Source of the DNA: Legionella cincinnatiensis
GTDB taxonomy: Bacteria > Pseudomonadota > Gammaproteobacteria > Legionellales > Legionellaceae
Length of the DNA: 64,000 nt
NCBI RefSeq assembly: GCF_900452415.1
Contig: NZ_UGNX01000001.1
Location: 3,906,001-3,970,000, forward strand
Direction of reading: 5' to 3'
Part shown: positions 27,062 through 35,478 of the stretch, in pieces
Layout: each line of letters opens with the position of its first letter
How positions within the stretch are numbered: position 1 is the first letter of the stretch
Notes under the pieces: model-generated
Told to the model about the DNA's origin: nothing
The model's database searches: none
Seen by the model: only the letters and a program-made list of their open reading frames with translations
Made by a program: the position numbers and the translations under genes

Positions 27062-27679
27062 TTAATTACATGCTAAAATAGGTTGCTCATGCTCATCAAC
27101 AAGTAGTTCATTAACTTCATCCTGTTTTGGAGCTTCTGATTTAGGTAAGCAACGAGAGAAGCAGTCAGAAACAGCAGAAACAACGGTAGCACCGCCGCGA
27201 GTAAAAATGCTAGCAATTAATAATGGAGTTGAAACAGCAGCAATTACAGCCAATGCAGCAGTAATAACAGTACAAGCAACAGTAACAACACCTGCTAAAG
27301 CAGCGATCATAAGTGCATCTTTTGCAGTTTCTTTTGCATTTTTATTGAAAAGACCAACGACCCCAGCACCAGCTGCAAATAATAAACTTCCAGCAATAGT
27401 AATTGCTCCTAATGCTGCACCAATTGCCGTAACTCCAGCAACAAGACCTAAAGTTAAAGGAGTAACAATGGGAGCAACTAAATTACCACCAAAATCTTTG
27501 AAGCTTCTATAAGGAGTAAAAAATCCTGGAGCATCTTTTTTCTTCTCAGCAGCATATGCAGCTAAAAGTTTTTGTGCTTCCTTTTTCTCGTTCTCATTTT
27601 CTGAAAATGCAGCAACACCACTTAACGCGATTAGTTCCTTAAAACTCAACTCAGGAAAGGTCTCTCTTTTCGCTTGCAT
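27062..27679 (-). CDS. hydrophobic hypothetical protein, possible effector
   Basis: Protein of 205 residues. A charged N-terminus is followed by three or four hydrophobic Ala/Gly/Val-rich segments at about 70-165 (VTPLTLGLVAGVTAIGAALG, ALMIAALAGVVTVACTVITA, ALAVIAAVSTPLLIASIFT). The tail is acidic and cytosolic-looking (EAPKQDEVNELLVDEHEQPI). There is no cleavable signal. The acidic C-terminus and paired hydrophobic hairpins are compatible with a translocated host-membrane protein, which is inference only. GAGGA precedes the start. Divergent from rapA. Confidence 0.7.
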   Translation of the reverse strand: MQAKRETFPELSFKELIALSGVAAFSENENEKKEAQKLLAAYAAEKKKDAPGFFTPYRSFKDFGGNLVAPIVTPLTLGLVAGVTAIGAALGAITIAGSLLFAAGAGVVGLFNKNAKETAKDALMIAALAGVVTVACTVITAALAVIAAVSTPLLIASIFTRGGATVVSAVSDCFSRCLPKSEAPKQDEVNELLVDEHEQPILACN

Positions 27680-27800
27680 AGTCTAACGTCCTCTTTTGAT
27701 TAAAATTGCGCCATTCTATTTCAAAAAAAAGCTACATGTCAAGTTGAGTTTCTTTAAGTTTTTTATTATTTTAGTCATACTTAAAAAAATATGGTTTCTT

Positions 27801-30656
27801 ATGACTTTCACTATTGGCCAACGCTGGATAAGCAATACCGAATCAAAACTCGGTCTGGGTATTATTGTTGATGTAAGTGGTAGACAGGTAAGCTTGAGTT
27901 TTCCTGCTGCTGGAGAAGAGCGCATTTATTCGATGGATAATGCTCCCTTAAGTCGCATTATTTATAAAGAAGGTGAAGAAGTAGTGACTTCCAACCATCA
28001 AAAAATGAGTATTACTCATGTTGAAGAGCGACAAGGGTTGTATTTTTATACTGGTGAGGATGACGCGGGTAATACGCTTCATATTAGCGAACTTAATTTA
28101 GATTGTTTTATCAAGTTAAATACTCCTGAGCAACGCTTGTTTAGCGGATTATTGGACAAATTAAGCACTTTCAAATTAAGAATAGATACTCTCAATCATG
28201 CGAGCAGGTTGCAACAATCTCAAGTCAGAGGATTATTAGGTTCACGAACCAGTCATCTGAAACATCAGGTTTATATCGCTCATGAAGTTGCTCAACGTTA
28301 TGCCCCGCGCGTCCTACTTGCCGATGAAGTAGGCCTTGGGAAAACCATTGAAGCCGGTATGATTTTGCATTATCAACTTTATACGGGACGTGCCAATCGG
28401 GTGTTGATCGTGGTACCACAAACATTGATTCATCAATGGCTAGTCGAAATGATCCGTCGTTTTAATTTGAGCTTTTCAATCATTGATGCCAATCGCTATG
28501 AACTAATCTATGAGCTAGACGAAGAAGAAGGAATTCAAATCGGAACAACGCAAGAAAACCTTTTTGAAAACGAACAATTGATTTTATGCAGCTTGGATTT
28601 TCTGATGGACAATGAAAAGGCACGTCAACAAGCACTAGCAAGCCAATGGGACTTACTTGTGGTCGATGAAGCCCATCATTTACATTGGTCTGAAGAAGAG
28701 AAAAGTCCTGAGTATGAATGTATTGAAGAATTGTCTGCGCACAGCAAAGGCTTACTTTTGTTGACAGCAACTCCTGAGCAAGCAGGAATCGCCAGTCATT
28801 TTGCGCGATTGCGATTACTTGACTCTTCACGATTTTATGATTTTTCTGCATTTAAAAAAGAAGAAGAGGGATATCAGGAAATCAATAAACTAGTGCAAGC
28901 ACTTATGGCTTATGGTGAAGAAGCATCTATTGATGATTTAAGCATGGAATTAAAATCAAAACTTGAAGCTTATTTGGGTGAAACAATAGGAACCCGCATC
29001 GATCAAGTGATTAAGGATTTATTAGACAGACATGGGACGGGACGAGTTTTATTTCGCAATACTCGCGCAGCCATTCAAGGCTTTCCCGAACGACAAGTGC
29101 ATGCTTATCCATTAGAGTGCCCTGCCATTTATTCATCATTAGAAGAGCAAAAAGGCCAGAGAAAACTTTATCCCGAACAACTTGTGGCTAAAGAACTTTG
29201 GCTTGAAAACGATCCCCGTGTGAAATGGTTAACCGATAAGATTACAGAACTTTATCCCAAGAAAGTCCTGATTATTTGCGCTAAAGCGAATACGGCTATT
29301 GCTTTGGATCAACATTTAAAATTAAAAATGGGAATTCGCTGCACTTCTTTTCATGAAGGATTGTCTATTATTGAACGAGATCGCGCTGCAGCTTATTTTG
29401 CAGAACAAGAAAATGGAGCACAGGCACTTGTTTGCTCTGAAATAGGGAGTGAAGGTCGGAACTTTCAATTTGCACATCATCTTGTTTTGTTTGATTTACC
29501 TTTAAATCCTGATTTGGTGGAACAACGTATTGGACGTCTCGATCGCATAGGACAACGTCATACGATTGAAATTCATGTTCCGTACCTATTGAATTCAGTG
29601 CAAGAAAAATTATTCCGTTGGTATCATGAAGGAATTAGCTTATTTACCCAAAGTTGTTCGATTGGTTTTTCTCTTTATGAAGAATTTGAAAATGAGCTTT
29701 TGCCTATTCTAGATCGAGTAGAAACAAGCGAAGAAGAGCTCCAGACATTAATTACCCACACCAAAATGCGTGCAGAAGAAATCAATCAAGCCTTGCATGA
29801 TGGGCGTGATCGTTTGTTGGAACTAAATTCGTGTAATGCCTTACAAGCCCAGGAATTAATTACTGCAATCGAAGCAGAAGAAAATTGTTTGGAATTGGAA
29901 AATTACATGGCTCAAGTATTTCAAGAGTACGGTATTGATCACGAATATCATTCAGAAAATACTGAAATTCTGCGCCCCACAGATCATATGAAAACAAGCC
30001 ATTTTCCAGGTTTAAAAGAGGATGGTGTTACGGTAACTTATTCACGTCCTAAGGCACTCATACGCGAGGATGTTGAATTTCTAAGCTGGGAACACCCTAT
30101 GGTCAGTGAATGTATGGAAATGACTTTAGAATCTGAGTTAGGAAATGCAACGTTAGCGACAATATCCATTAAAAGCATCAACCCCGGAACTTTATTTTTA
30201 GAGTCTTTTTATACGGTAAACTGTGCAGCGCCAAAAAGTCTACAACTGGATCGCTTTTTATCCCTAGAACCAATTCGTGTGTTCATGGATGTTTCAGGAA
30301 AGAATCTTTCTAAGGTATTGGGTTATAACCAATTAAATCAATTGTGTGAGCCTGTTAAACGTCACCTATGTTATCCTATTATTCAGCAGGTGCACCAAGA
30401 TCTGGAAACGATATTAACGCAAAGTAAAAAAATTGCGGAAATTCAGCTGCAAGAAATTCTTGAACAAGCGGTTGTGGAGATGAAGAGTTGCCTTAATCAT
30501 GAGATAAATAGGCTTGAGGTACTAAAAAAGATAAACCCCTCTATACGCGATGAAGAAATTACTTATTTAAAAAATCAACTCGTAGAGAGTGAACAGTTGA
30601 TGCATAGCGCCACTTTAAAGTTACAGGCATTAAGAGTAGTGATTAATAAAGTTTAA
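27801..30656 (+). CDS. rapA: RNA polymerase-associated ATPase RapA
   Basis: SWI2/SNF2-type ATPase that recycles RNA polymerase after transcription. From ATG 27801, which matches the conserved start TFTIGQRWISNTESKLGLG, it has 951 residues; the longer frame to 27696 adds a hydrophobic run not found in the family. Tudor-like N-terminal domains are followed by Walker A in LADEVGLGKTIEAGM, the DEAH box in VVDEAHH, LLLTATPEQ, and the helicase C-terminal block SEIGSEGRNFQFAHH with EQRIGRLDRIGQRH (Arg fingers). The start has no strong ribosome site. A terminator follows. Confidence 0.97.
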   Translation: MTFTIGQRWISNTESKLGLGIIVDVSGRQVSLSFPAAGEERIYSMDNAPLSRIIYKEGEEVVTSNHQKMSITHVEERQGLYFYTGEDDAGNTLHISELNLDCFIKLNTPEQRLFSGLLDKLSTFKLRIDTLNHASRLQQSQVRGLLGSRTSHLKHQVYIAHEVAQRYAPRVLLADEVGLGKTIEAGMILHYQLYTGRANRVLIVVPQTLIHQWLVEMIRRFNLSFSIIDANRYELIYELDEEEGIQIGTTQENLFENEQLILCSLDFLMDNEKARQQALASQWDLLVVDEAHHLHWSEEEKSPEYECIEELSAHSKGLLLLTATPEQAGIASHFARLRLLDSSRFYDFSAFKKEEEGYQEINKLVQALMAYGEEASIDDLSMELKSKLEAYLGETIGTRIDQVIKDLLDRHGTGRVLFRNTRAAIQGFPERQVHAYPLECPAIYSSLEEQKGQRKLYPEQLVAKELWLENDPRVKWLTDKITELYPKKVLIICAKANTAIALDQHLKLKMGIRCTSFHEGLSIIERDRAAAYFAEQENGAQALVCSEIGSEGRNFQFAHHLVLFDLPLNPDLVEQRIGRLDRIGQRHTIEIHVPYLLNSVQEKLFRWYHEGISLFTQSCSIGFSLYEEFENELLPILDRVETSEEELQTLITHTKMRAEEINQALHDGRDRLLELNSCNALQAQELITAIEAEENCLELENYMAQVFQEYGIDHEYHSENTEILRPTDHMKTSHFPGLKEDGVTVTYSRPKALIREDVEFLSWEHPMVSECMEMTLESELGNATLATISIKSINPGTLFLESFYTVNCAAPKSLQLDRFLSLEPIRVFMDVSGKNLSKVLGYNQLNQLCEPVKRHLCYPIIQQVHQDLETILTQSKKIAEIQLQEILEQAVVEMKSCLNHEINRLEVLKKINPSIRDEEITYLKNQLVESEQLMHSATLKLQALRVVINKV

Positions 30657-30714
30657 TTAAAATGTTTCTCTTAACGATCATTACCGCGTTGCACAACATT
30701 ATGACCTAGAGATC

Positions 30715-30748
30715 GTAGGTTGGACCAAAGCCAACCTACAATTTTTTC
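30715..30748 (+). terminator. rho-independent terminator of rapA
   Basis: GTAGGTTGG and CCAACCTAC form a 9-bp stem with a 7-nt loop, followed by AATTTTTT, 58 nt after the rapA stop. The stem has the same GTAGG..CCTAC ends as the REP family of this region. Confidence 0.85.
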
Positions 30749-30957
30749 TTTATCGACACCACACTAAAATTAAGATAAAATTAGTTTCATTAAGTTACGC
30801 ATTTAATGTTCTTCAATTTATCTCCGTATTTTTATCAATTTTGCGGATTCCTGTCTAAATATTTCCAACTCTCTATAAAAACAAACAACCCAAATAGTTT
30901 AGATATTTATGCCATAAAAACAGCAAAACCGAGTTTTATCAACTGCAAGGAGTTATT
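30749..30957. other. promoter region of the ankyrin-like gene
   Basis: AT-rich stretch between the rapA terminator and the GTG start at 30958. No repeat or RNA gene seen. Confidence 0.35.
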
Positions 30958-31878
30958 GTGATAAAGAATGACATCATCGAAAAAAATCTAGAGTCCGGAG
31001 ATAAGAATGACTTGAGGTATTTATTTTATCTCTCATCTCATAACGCCTGGGTAAATGTGGCGGGTGATCTATTCAAATTAAAAATAACAAATAGTGTAGA
31101 GACCATCGAAAACCAAGTTGGTTCCATGATTTATTTTAATAAAGAATATCGTCCAGTCACAGAACAGGCTGAATTGAAATTAAAAACTCTAATTAGTAAA
31201 AACGCTATCGAGGCATTCGTATGTGGTGTCAGTTCCGATCGTGCTCAGCTTGATGCTACAGAAAACAAAGAATTACGTGGTTTATCCCTTAAATCTATTC
31301 AAAAAGTCTTCACCAACATTCATTTCAATTTGGAGAGCCACCGCACTATTGAATTATCCATCGAGCTTTACAATTTCGATAATGAATTTGTACATCAACT
31401 CAATGCTCTAACTTCAACCGAGGAAAAAAAACACCTCATTTCAGAATATAAAAATAGATTCATTGCAGCTCAAGAAGATGCCTTAGCCAATGCATTTTGG
31501 AAAGCCGCAGCTTCCGGTGATTATGAACAATTGCTTTTATTATTCAATGAGCTTAATGATTTTAACATTAATCGCAGCTATGAGGGGCGATCTATTATTG
31601 AAGCCATGTTTGCTGCCAATCCCAAAATAGATTTACCCTTCAAAAGTAGGCAACCCGATTATAAAAAAACAGTTGAATTGCTCTTAAGCCATGGCTTAGA
31701 GAAACAAATTATTGACTCTGCTTCTCAAAAATATCAAACCATTCAAAATAATCTTTGGTTTTTCCAGCGCGAAAATCCAGTTCATAAAAATATGTTGTTG
31801 CTTTTAAATCAAGCTGATGATGTAAATGAATTGGATAATGAGCATGTTTTTGAAGTAATAAACTGTGTAATCCAATAG
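30958..31878 (+). CDS. hypothetical protein with ankyrin-like C-terminal part
   Basis: Protein of 306 residues starting at GTG with AAGGAG 5 nt upstream. Residues 1-165 have no recognised fold. Residues about 175-270 look like two degenerate ankyrin repeats (AFWKAAASGDYEQLLLLFNE, then YKKTVELLLSHGLEKQIID). No signal peptide or membrane segment. Ankyrin-containing cytosolic proteins of this size are common among Legionella effectors, so translocation is possible but unproven. Convergent with tryptophanase. Confidence 0.65.
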   Translation: MIKNDIIEKNLESGDKNDLRYLFYLSSHNAWVNVAGDLFKLKITNSVETIENQVGSMIYFNKEYRPVTEQAELKLKTLISKNAIEAFVCGVSSDRAQLDATENKELRGLSLKSIQKVFTNIHFNLESHRTIELSIELYNFDNEFVHQLNALTSTEEKKHLISEYKNRFIAAQEDALANAFWKAAASGDYEQLLLLFNELNDFNINRSYEGRSIIEAMFAANPKIDLPFKSRQPDYKKTVELLLSHGLEKQIIDSASQKYQTIQNNLWFFQRENPVHKNMLLLLNQADDVNELDNEHVFEVINCVIQ

Positions 31879-31970
31879 CCTCTAGGGTCAATCAGTCCCT
31901 CCCTAAAGTTTTTTCCGAGACTTAGTGGCAGCTTTGCGCTTCCTCAACATATCAGTTGCTCCTAGTCAAA

Positions 31971-32000
31971 CAATCATTCCTCAATCCTGGGGAATGATTG
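31971..32000. terminator. hairpin between convergent genes
   Basis: CAATCATTCC and GGAATGATTG form a perfect 10-bp stem with a 10-nt loop between the stops of the ankyrin-like gene and tryptophanase. T-runs on either side are short (TTTG on the minus side), so it is probably a bidirectional but imperfect terminator. Confidence 0.6.
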
Positions 32001-32052
32001 GGAGCTGTTGGCAATGGAGTTTTCGCTGTATAGGTGTCGCACTTTTTGTGCC

Positions 32053-33423
32053 TTAATTCATGGGTTTAAAATGTGCTGTAAAATGGCGCAAGAAGGGGGC
32101 TTGCTGAGTTATGGTATAGGCAGGAATATTTTTTCGGTTTTTCCAAACATGTTCTATGACTTCAATAATATAATCAAAATGGCTTTGTGTATATACTCGG
32201 CGCGGAAATGCAAGGCGCACTAATTCATGTAAAGCTGGATATTCTACCTCATTTTTTACCCGTCCAAACATTACCGTGCCTAATTCCACCCCACGAACTC
32301 CACCTTCGATAAAAATCTCATTTACGAGCCCAATTCCTGGATAACCAGAAAATGATATATGAGGGCAAAAGCTTGCAGCATCAAGAAAAATGGCATGGCC
32401 GCCTGCAGGACGTACTATAGGGATATCTCTATCGATTAAGCGTGTAGCTATATATTCAATCGTTGCATGGCGATAACGTTGGTAATCATATTCAAGAGCT
32501 TCTTTTAAACCTACGGCAATTGCATCCAGGTCTCGACCTGCGAGTCCTCCATATGTAGGAAAGCCTTCCGTAAGAATGAGCATATTACGAAAATCATTAG
32601 CCCATTCCTCATTATGGCATGCAAAAAAACCACCAATATTTGCCATACCATCCTTTTTGGCGCTCATAGTAGTAGCATCCGCGTACTGAAACATTAAATT
32701 GGCAATTTCTATTAATGTCTTATTTTTATACCCTGGCTCATATTCTTTAATAAAGTAAGCATTTTCAGCAAACCGAGAACTGTCAAGAATAAGAGGGATA
32801 TTATGCCGCTGCAGGAGACTTTTCACTGCTGCGATGTTTCCCATCGACACGGGTTGCCCCCCTCCTGCATTGTTTGTAATGGTCAGCATACAAAATGGAA
32901 CCCGTTTTGCTTGATTTACTTTTATGACTTGCTCAAGCTTATTAAGATCCATATCCCCTTTAAACTTTTTCTCAAGAAATAAATTTTCTCCATCTGGCGT
33001 GAGTAGATCTTGCGTGGCTGCACCCACATATTCGATGTTCGCACGAGTTGTATCAAAATGGCTGTTGCTTGGCACAATATCGCCTGGCTTAAGACGCGTG
33101 ACAGAAAGAATACGTTCTGCAGCACGTCCCTGATGGGTCGGAAAAATATGCTTAAAGCCAGTAATTTCACGCACCGTACTTTGAAAATTTTGCCAGGAGG
33201 TACTACCTGCATAACTCTCATCACCAAGCATCATTGCAGCCCATTGCTGGGTTGACATTGCTCCTGTACCACTATCGGTCAGAAGATCAATAGTGACATC
33301 CTGAGCGTTAAGAAGAAACATATTATAATGTGCTGCTTCAAGTTGCTTGATACGATGGTCACGCTCAGTGATGACCATTGCTTCCGTCATCTTAATACGA
33401 AATGGTTCAATGATTGTTTTCAT
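32053..33423 (-). CDS. tnaA: tryptophanase
   Basis: PLP-dependent beta-eliminating lyase that cleaves tryptophan to indole, pyruvate and ammonia. Overall it aligns to both tryptophanase and tyrosine phenol-lyase (PFRIKMTEAMVI, IDLLTDSGTGAMS, IFPTHQGRAAE, ITNNAGGGQPVSMGN, FAENAYFIKE, the PLP Lys in SAKKDGM, FPTYGGLAGRD). The substrate-side residues decide. Asp124 in HFDTTR, Leu381 in GVELG and His447 in LRHFTAHF match the tryptophanase state (Asp, aliphatic, His) and not the phenol-lyase state (Thr, Arg, Phe), as I recall those comparisons. AAAGGA precedes ATG. A hairpin and short leader frame lie upstream. Confidence 0.9.
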   Translation of the reverse strand: MKTIIEPFRIKMTEAMVITERDHRIKQLEAAHYNMFLLNAQDVTIDLLTDSGTGAMSTQQWAAMMLGDESYAGSTSWQNFQSTVREITGFKHIFPTHQGRAAERILSVTRLKPGDIVPSNSHFDTTRANIEYVGAATQDLLTPDGENLFLEKKFKGDMDLNKLEQVIKVNQAKRVPFCMLTITNNAGGGQPVSMGNIAAVKSLLQRHNIPLILDSSRFAENAYFIKEYEPGYKNKTLIEIANLMFQYADATTMSAKKDGMANIGGFFACHNEEWANDFRNMLILTEGFPTYGGLAGRDLDAIAVGLKEALEYDYQRYRHATIEYIATRLIDRDIPIVRPAGGHAIFLDAASFCPHISFSGYPGIGLVNEIFIEGGVRGVELGTVMFGRVKNEVEYPALHELVRLAFPRRVYTQSHFDYIIEVIEHVWKNRKNIPAYTITQQAPFLRHFTAHFKPMN

Positions 33424-33461
33424 AAGAAGTCCTTTTCTGGGCGCAGCAGTTATGCAATTGC

Positions 33462-33497
33462 TTTAAAATAAGCTATTTGAGAACATTCTTAGCTTAT
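33462..33497 (-). terminator. terminator or attenuator between Rieske gene and tnaA
   Basis: On the minus strand ATAAGCTA and TAGCTTAT form a perfect 8-bp stem with a 14-nt loop followed by TTTTAA. It lies 41 nt after the Rieske stop and 39 nt before tnaA, so it could end the Rieske transcript or attenuate tnaA. Confidence 0.6.
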
Positions 33498-33504
33498 CAT
33501 TCAT
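33463..33504 (-). other. possible 13-codon leader peptide before tnaA
   Basis: ATG with AGGAG 8 nt upstream starts a 13-codon frame (MNDKLRMFSNSLF) that ends 39 nt before tnaA and overlaps a terminator-like hairpin. E. coli tnaA is controlled by the 24-codon tnaC leader with a critical Trp codon; this frame has no Trp, so equivalence is not shown. Confidence 0.35.
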
Positions 33505-33537
33505 TAATCATGCTCCTATGAGAGTGATATGAATGAA

Positions 33538-33891
33538 TCAAGCAACATCAACAATAATCTTATCATTATCAATACGGACAGGATATATTTTCAAATTCTT
33601 AGGTTTACTCAACTTACCGAGCACCGGACCAAGAGCCGGTGGCCAGGGTGACCAGCATTCAGATTGTCCTGTTGTAAGATTAAAAGCACTTTTGTGAAAA
33701 GGGCAAACGATGGTATTTTCATCAGTAATCACCCCCTTAGTCAAAGGTAATTTGAAATGTGGGCATTGAGAAGCAACAGCATGTACCGTGTCATTGTGCC
33801 AAACTAATAAAATTTTATGGCCATCAATGGTTTCACAGTGACGTCCTTTTTGTTGCAGCTGATCGAGGGTAATTGTTTGTTTCCAAGACAT
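33538..33891 (-). CDS. Rieske [2Fe-2S] ferredoxin-type protein
   Basis: Protein of 117 residues with the Rieske ligands C43 and H45 (QCPHFK) and C63 and H66 (VCPFHKSAF), spaced as in NirD-like and dioxygenase ferredoxins. It is cytosolic with no membrane anchor, so it probably passes electrons to a soluble oxygenase or reductase, none of which is encoded next to it. The segment after the second ligand pair (GQSECWSPWPPALGPV) is unusual in its Trp/Pro content. AAAGGA lies 9 nt before ATG. It shares direction with tnaA but a hairpin separates them. Confidence 0.88.
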   Translation of the reverse strand: MSWKQTITLDQLQQKGRHCETIDGHKILLVWHNDTVHAVASQCPHFKLPLTKGVITDENTIVCPFHKSAFNLTTGQSECWSPWPPALGPVLGKLSKPKNLKIYPVRIDNDKIIVDVA

Positions 33892-34107
33892 AATGATTTG
33901 ATCCTTTTAGTTTTTATTAAAATGTTTCTTTCGTTTGGCATTTCCTTCAAGTAATAGTACTGAAAGTACTCTCACCGAGCTATAAGATAAGTTTTAACTG
34001 AAACTAAAACAAGATCCGTCTTTTGGATTGCATAGTGCATTAACCTAAAAAATGAGCCTAAAATCAAAGATTACAGATTCAACTTTATTTCAAGCAAATC
34101 GTTCTCG

Positions 34108-34566
34108 TTAACATTGTGATAAAGTTTTGGGGTGTACTAAATTTAAAAAGTCATTACTTTTCATTTGCAGCACTTCATTATGATTTCCGGCATTAAAAGC
34201 TAACCATTCTTGATGGGTCAGGCTTTCTGCAAGATAAACGTCCATACCGTAAAGGTCGCCAAAAAGCGGTATTGCTCCAATTTCACAGTCTTTAAATTTA
34301 TCTTGAAACTCAAATTCATGAGCTATTTCTGCATGGTTTGCATGAGTCTCTTTTTTAAATAACGTTAAATCAAGTCGCATATTGGCAGGAATTGCGACGA
34401 GTACAAATTTTCCATCTAATTTAACAACCACAGATTTAGCAAAATGGTTTCCTTTAATATGTGCTGCTTGTGCACATTGCAATGCCGTATAAGCTCTAGG
34501 GTGACTGATGGTTTTGCAGGAAATATGATGATTATCTATATATTTTCTAAGTGATGGGCTTAACAT
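34108..34566 (-). CDS. YbaK/EbsC-family aminoacyl-tRNA deacylase
   Basis: Protein of 152 residues with the YbaK/ProX/INS-type editing domain. It would hydrolyse mischarged aminoacyl-tRNA in trans, typically Cys- or Ala-tRNAPro in this superfamily; the exact substrate is not readable. The catalytic-type Lys is K44 in HFAKSVVVKLDG. The family loops GAIPLFGDLYGMDVYL and the late Gly-Asn in FNAGNHNEVLQM are present. The start has AGGAG upstream. Alone in its unit. Confidence 0.85.
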   Translation of the reverse strand: MLSPSLRKYIDNHHISCKTISHPRAYTALQCAQAAHIKGNHFAKSVVVKLDGKFVLVAIPANMRLDLTLFKKETHANHAEIAHEFEFQDKFKDCEIGAIPLFGDLYGMDVYLAESLTHQEWLAFNAGNHNEVLQMKSNDFLNLVHPKTLSQC

Positions 34567-34917
34567 AAAGCACTCCTAAGAAAGCTTATAATGTTTAATT
34601 ATAGACCAATTCACTTATATCTGCTAACCATCGTATTTTCCTCGCCTTGCCTTTATTAAAGAAGAGATGACACCAATTATCCATTATTTTCTAACTCCAT
34701 TCGCACAAATAGAATGTCCACATATGGAGTACTTTCTCCGTGGATGATTTATATTGAAAATAAGCGAAAAGAAAGGCGTAAATAGATTGCTGTTAAAGTT
34801 TTTAAAGACTTATTGCATGTAATCTTAAGTAGTTCCTGAATTGATTTATAAGTAATTTTTTGTAATTCTATATAAGCTCAAGATAAAACATTTTGAAAAA
34901 ATCGAACAGGAGAAAAT
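34567..34917. other. 351-bp divergent intergenic region
   Basis: Between the YbaK-like gene and the His/Cys-rich protein, reading outward on both sides. AT-rich with no gene, tRNA or strong hairpin recognised. It must hold two promoters. Confidence 0.35.
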
Positions 34918-35244
34918 ATGGAAAGCAATGGATGTGCTGATGAAAAATGTTCTTGTCCATGTCATTTTACACATGAAGAATGCCATCATGATCATTGTGA
35001 TCATCATGAAGAAGAAATCAAGGCAAACTATTTTTTAGAACTTGCTGATGAAGCATGGGAAGAAGTATTAAAAGAAAAAATCAAAGAATACATTCTAGAT
35101 ACTCAAAATAATCAAATGGTTAAACTCGCCAAAATAGTTGCCGAAGGAAATAATCAGCGATGGCAAAATAGAATGGAGAAAAAACAAGATTATAATGATT
35201 TCATGGATGAAATTCGCAAGTTCTTTAGCAAATCAAAGAAGTAA
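34918..35244 (+). CDS. small His/Cys-rich protein, possible metal binder
   Basis: Protein of 108 residues. Residues 6-32 are packed with possible metal ligands (CADEKCSCPCHFTHEECHH, DHCDHHEEE), and residues 36-108 form a charged helical tail (ELADEAWEEVLKEKIKEYIL). There is no signal peptide, so any metal would be bound in the cytosol. The ligand spacing does not match a zinc-finger class known to me. The start is firm with AGGAGA 6 nt upstream. Monocistronic. Confidence 0.75.
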   Translation: MESNGCADEKCSCPCHFTHEECHHDHCDHHEEEIKANYFLELADEAWEEVLKEKIKEYILDTQNNQMVKLAKIVAEGNNQRWQNRMEKKQDYNDFMDEIRKFFSKSKK

Positions 35245-35478
35245 GCCGCAACTTAGAACCGCTCCGACAGAGAAACACTGCCATAGACGTCAGAGCCTTG
35301 TAGTCGTCCTCGTGCAAACGGGGACCCATTTTGATGGAGCCCAATGAGCAATTTCCACTTAAAAACCTTAAATCTATAGAAGGAGTAAATGCTGTGTCTC
35401 AAAGGATTTATCTGCGGCTTCGAGACAACATTTCGTACTTCTTCCGTCCAAACGATACAAAGGGATAGCGTTACCCCA

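Noticed and set aside
32008..32223. 71-codon frame opposite the tryptophanase end
   Set aside because: Mostly antisense to tnaA; shadow of a real gene.
32053..33423. Tyrosine phenol-lyase call
   Set aside because: The three substrate-determining positions carry Asp, Leu and His in place of Thr, Arg and Phe.
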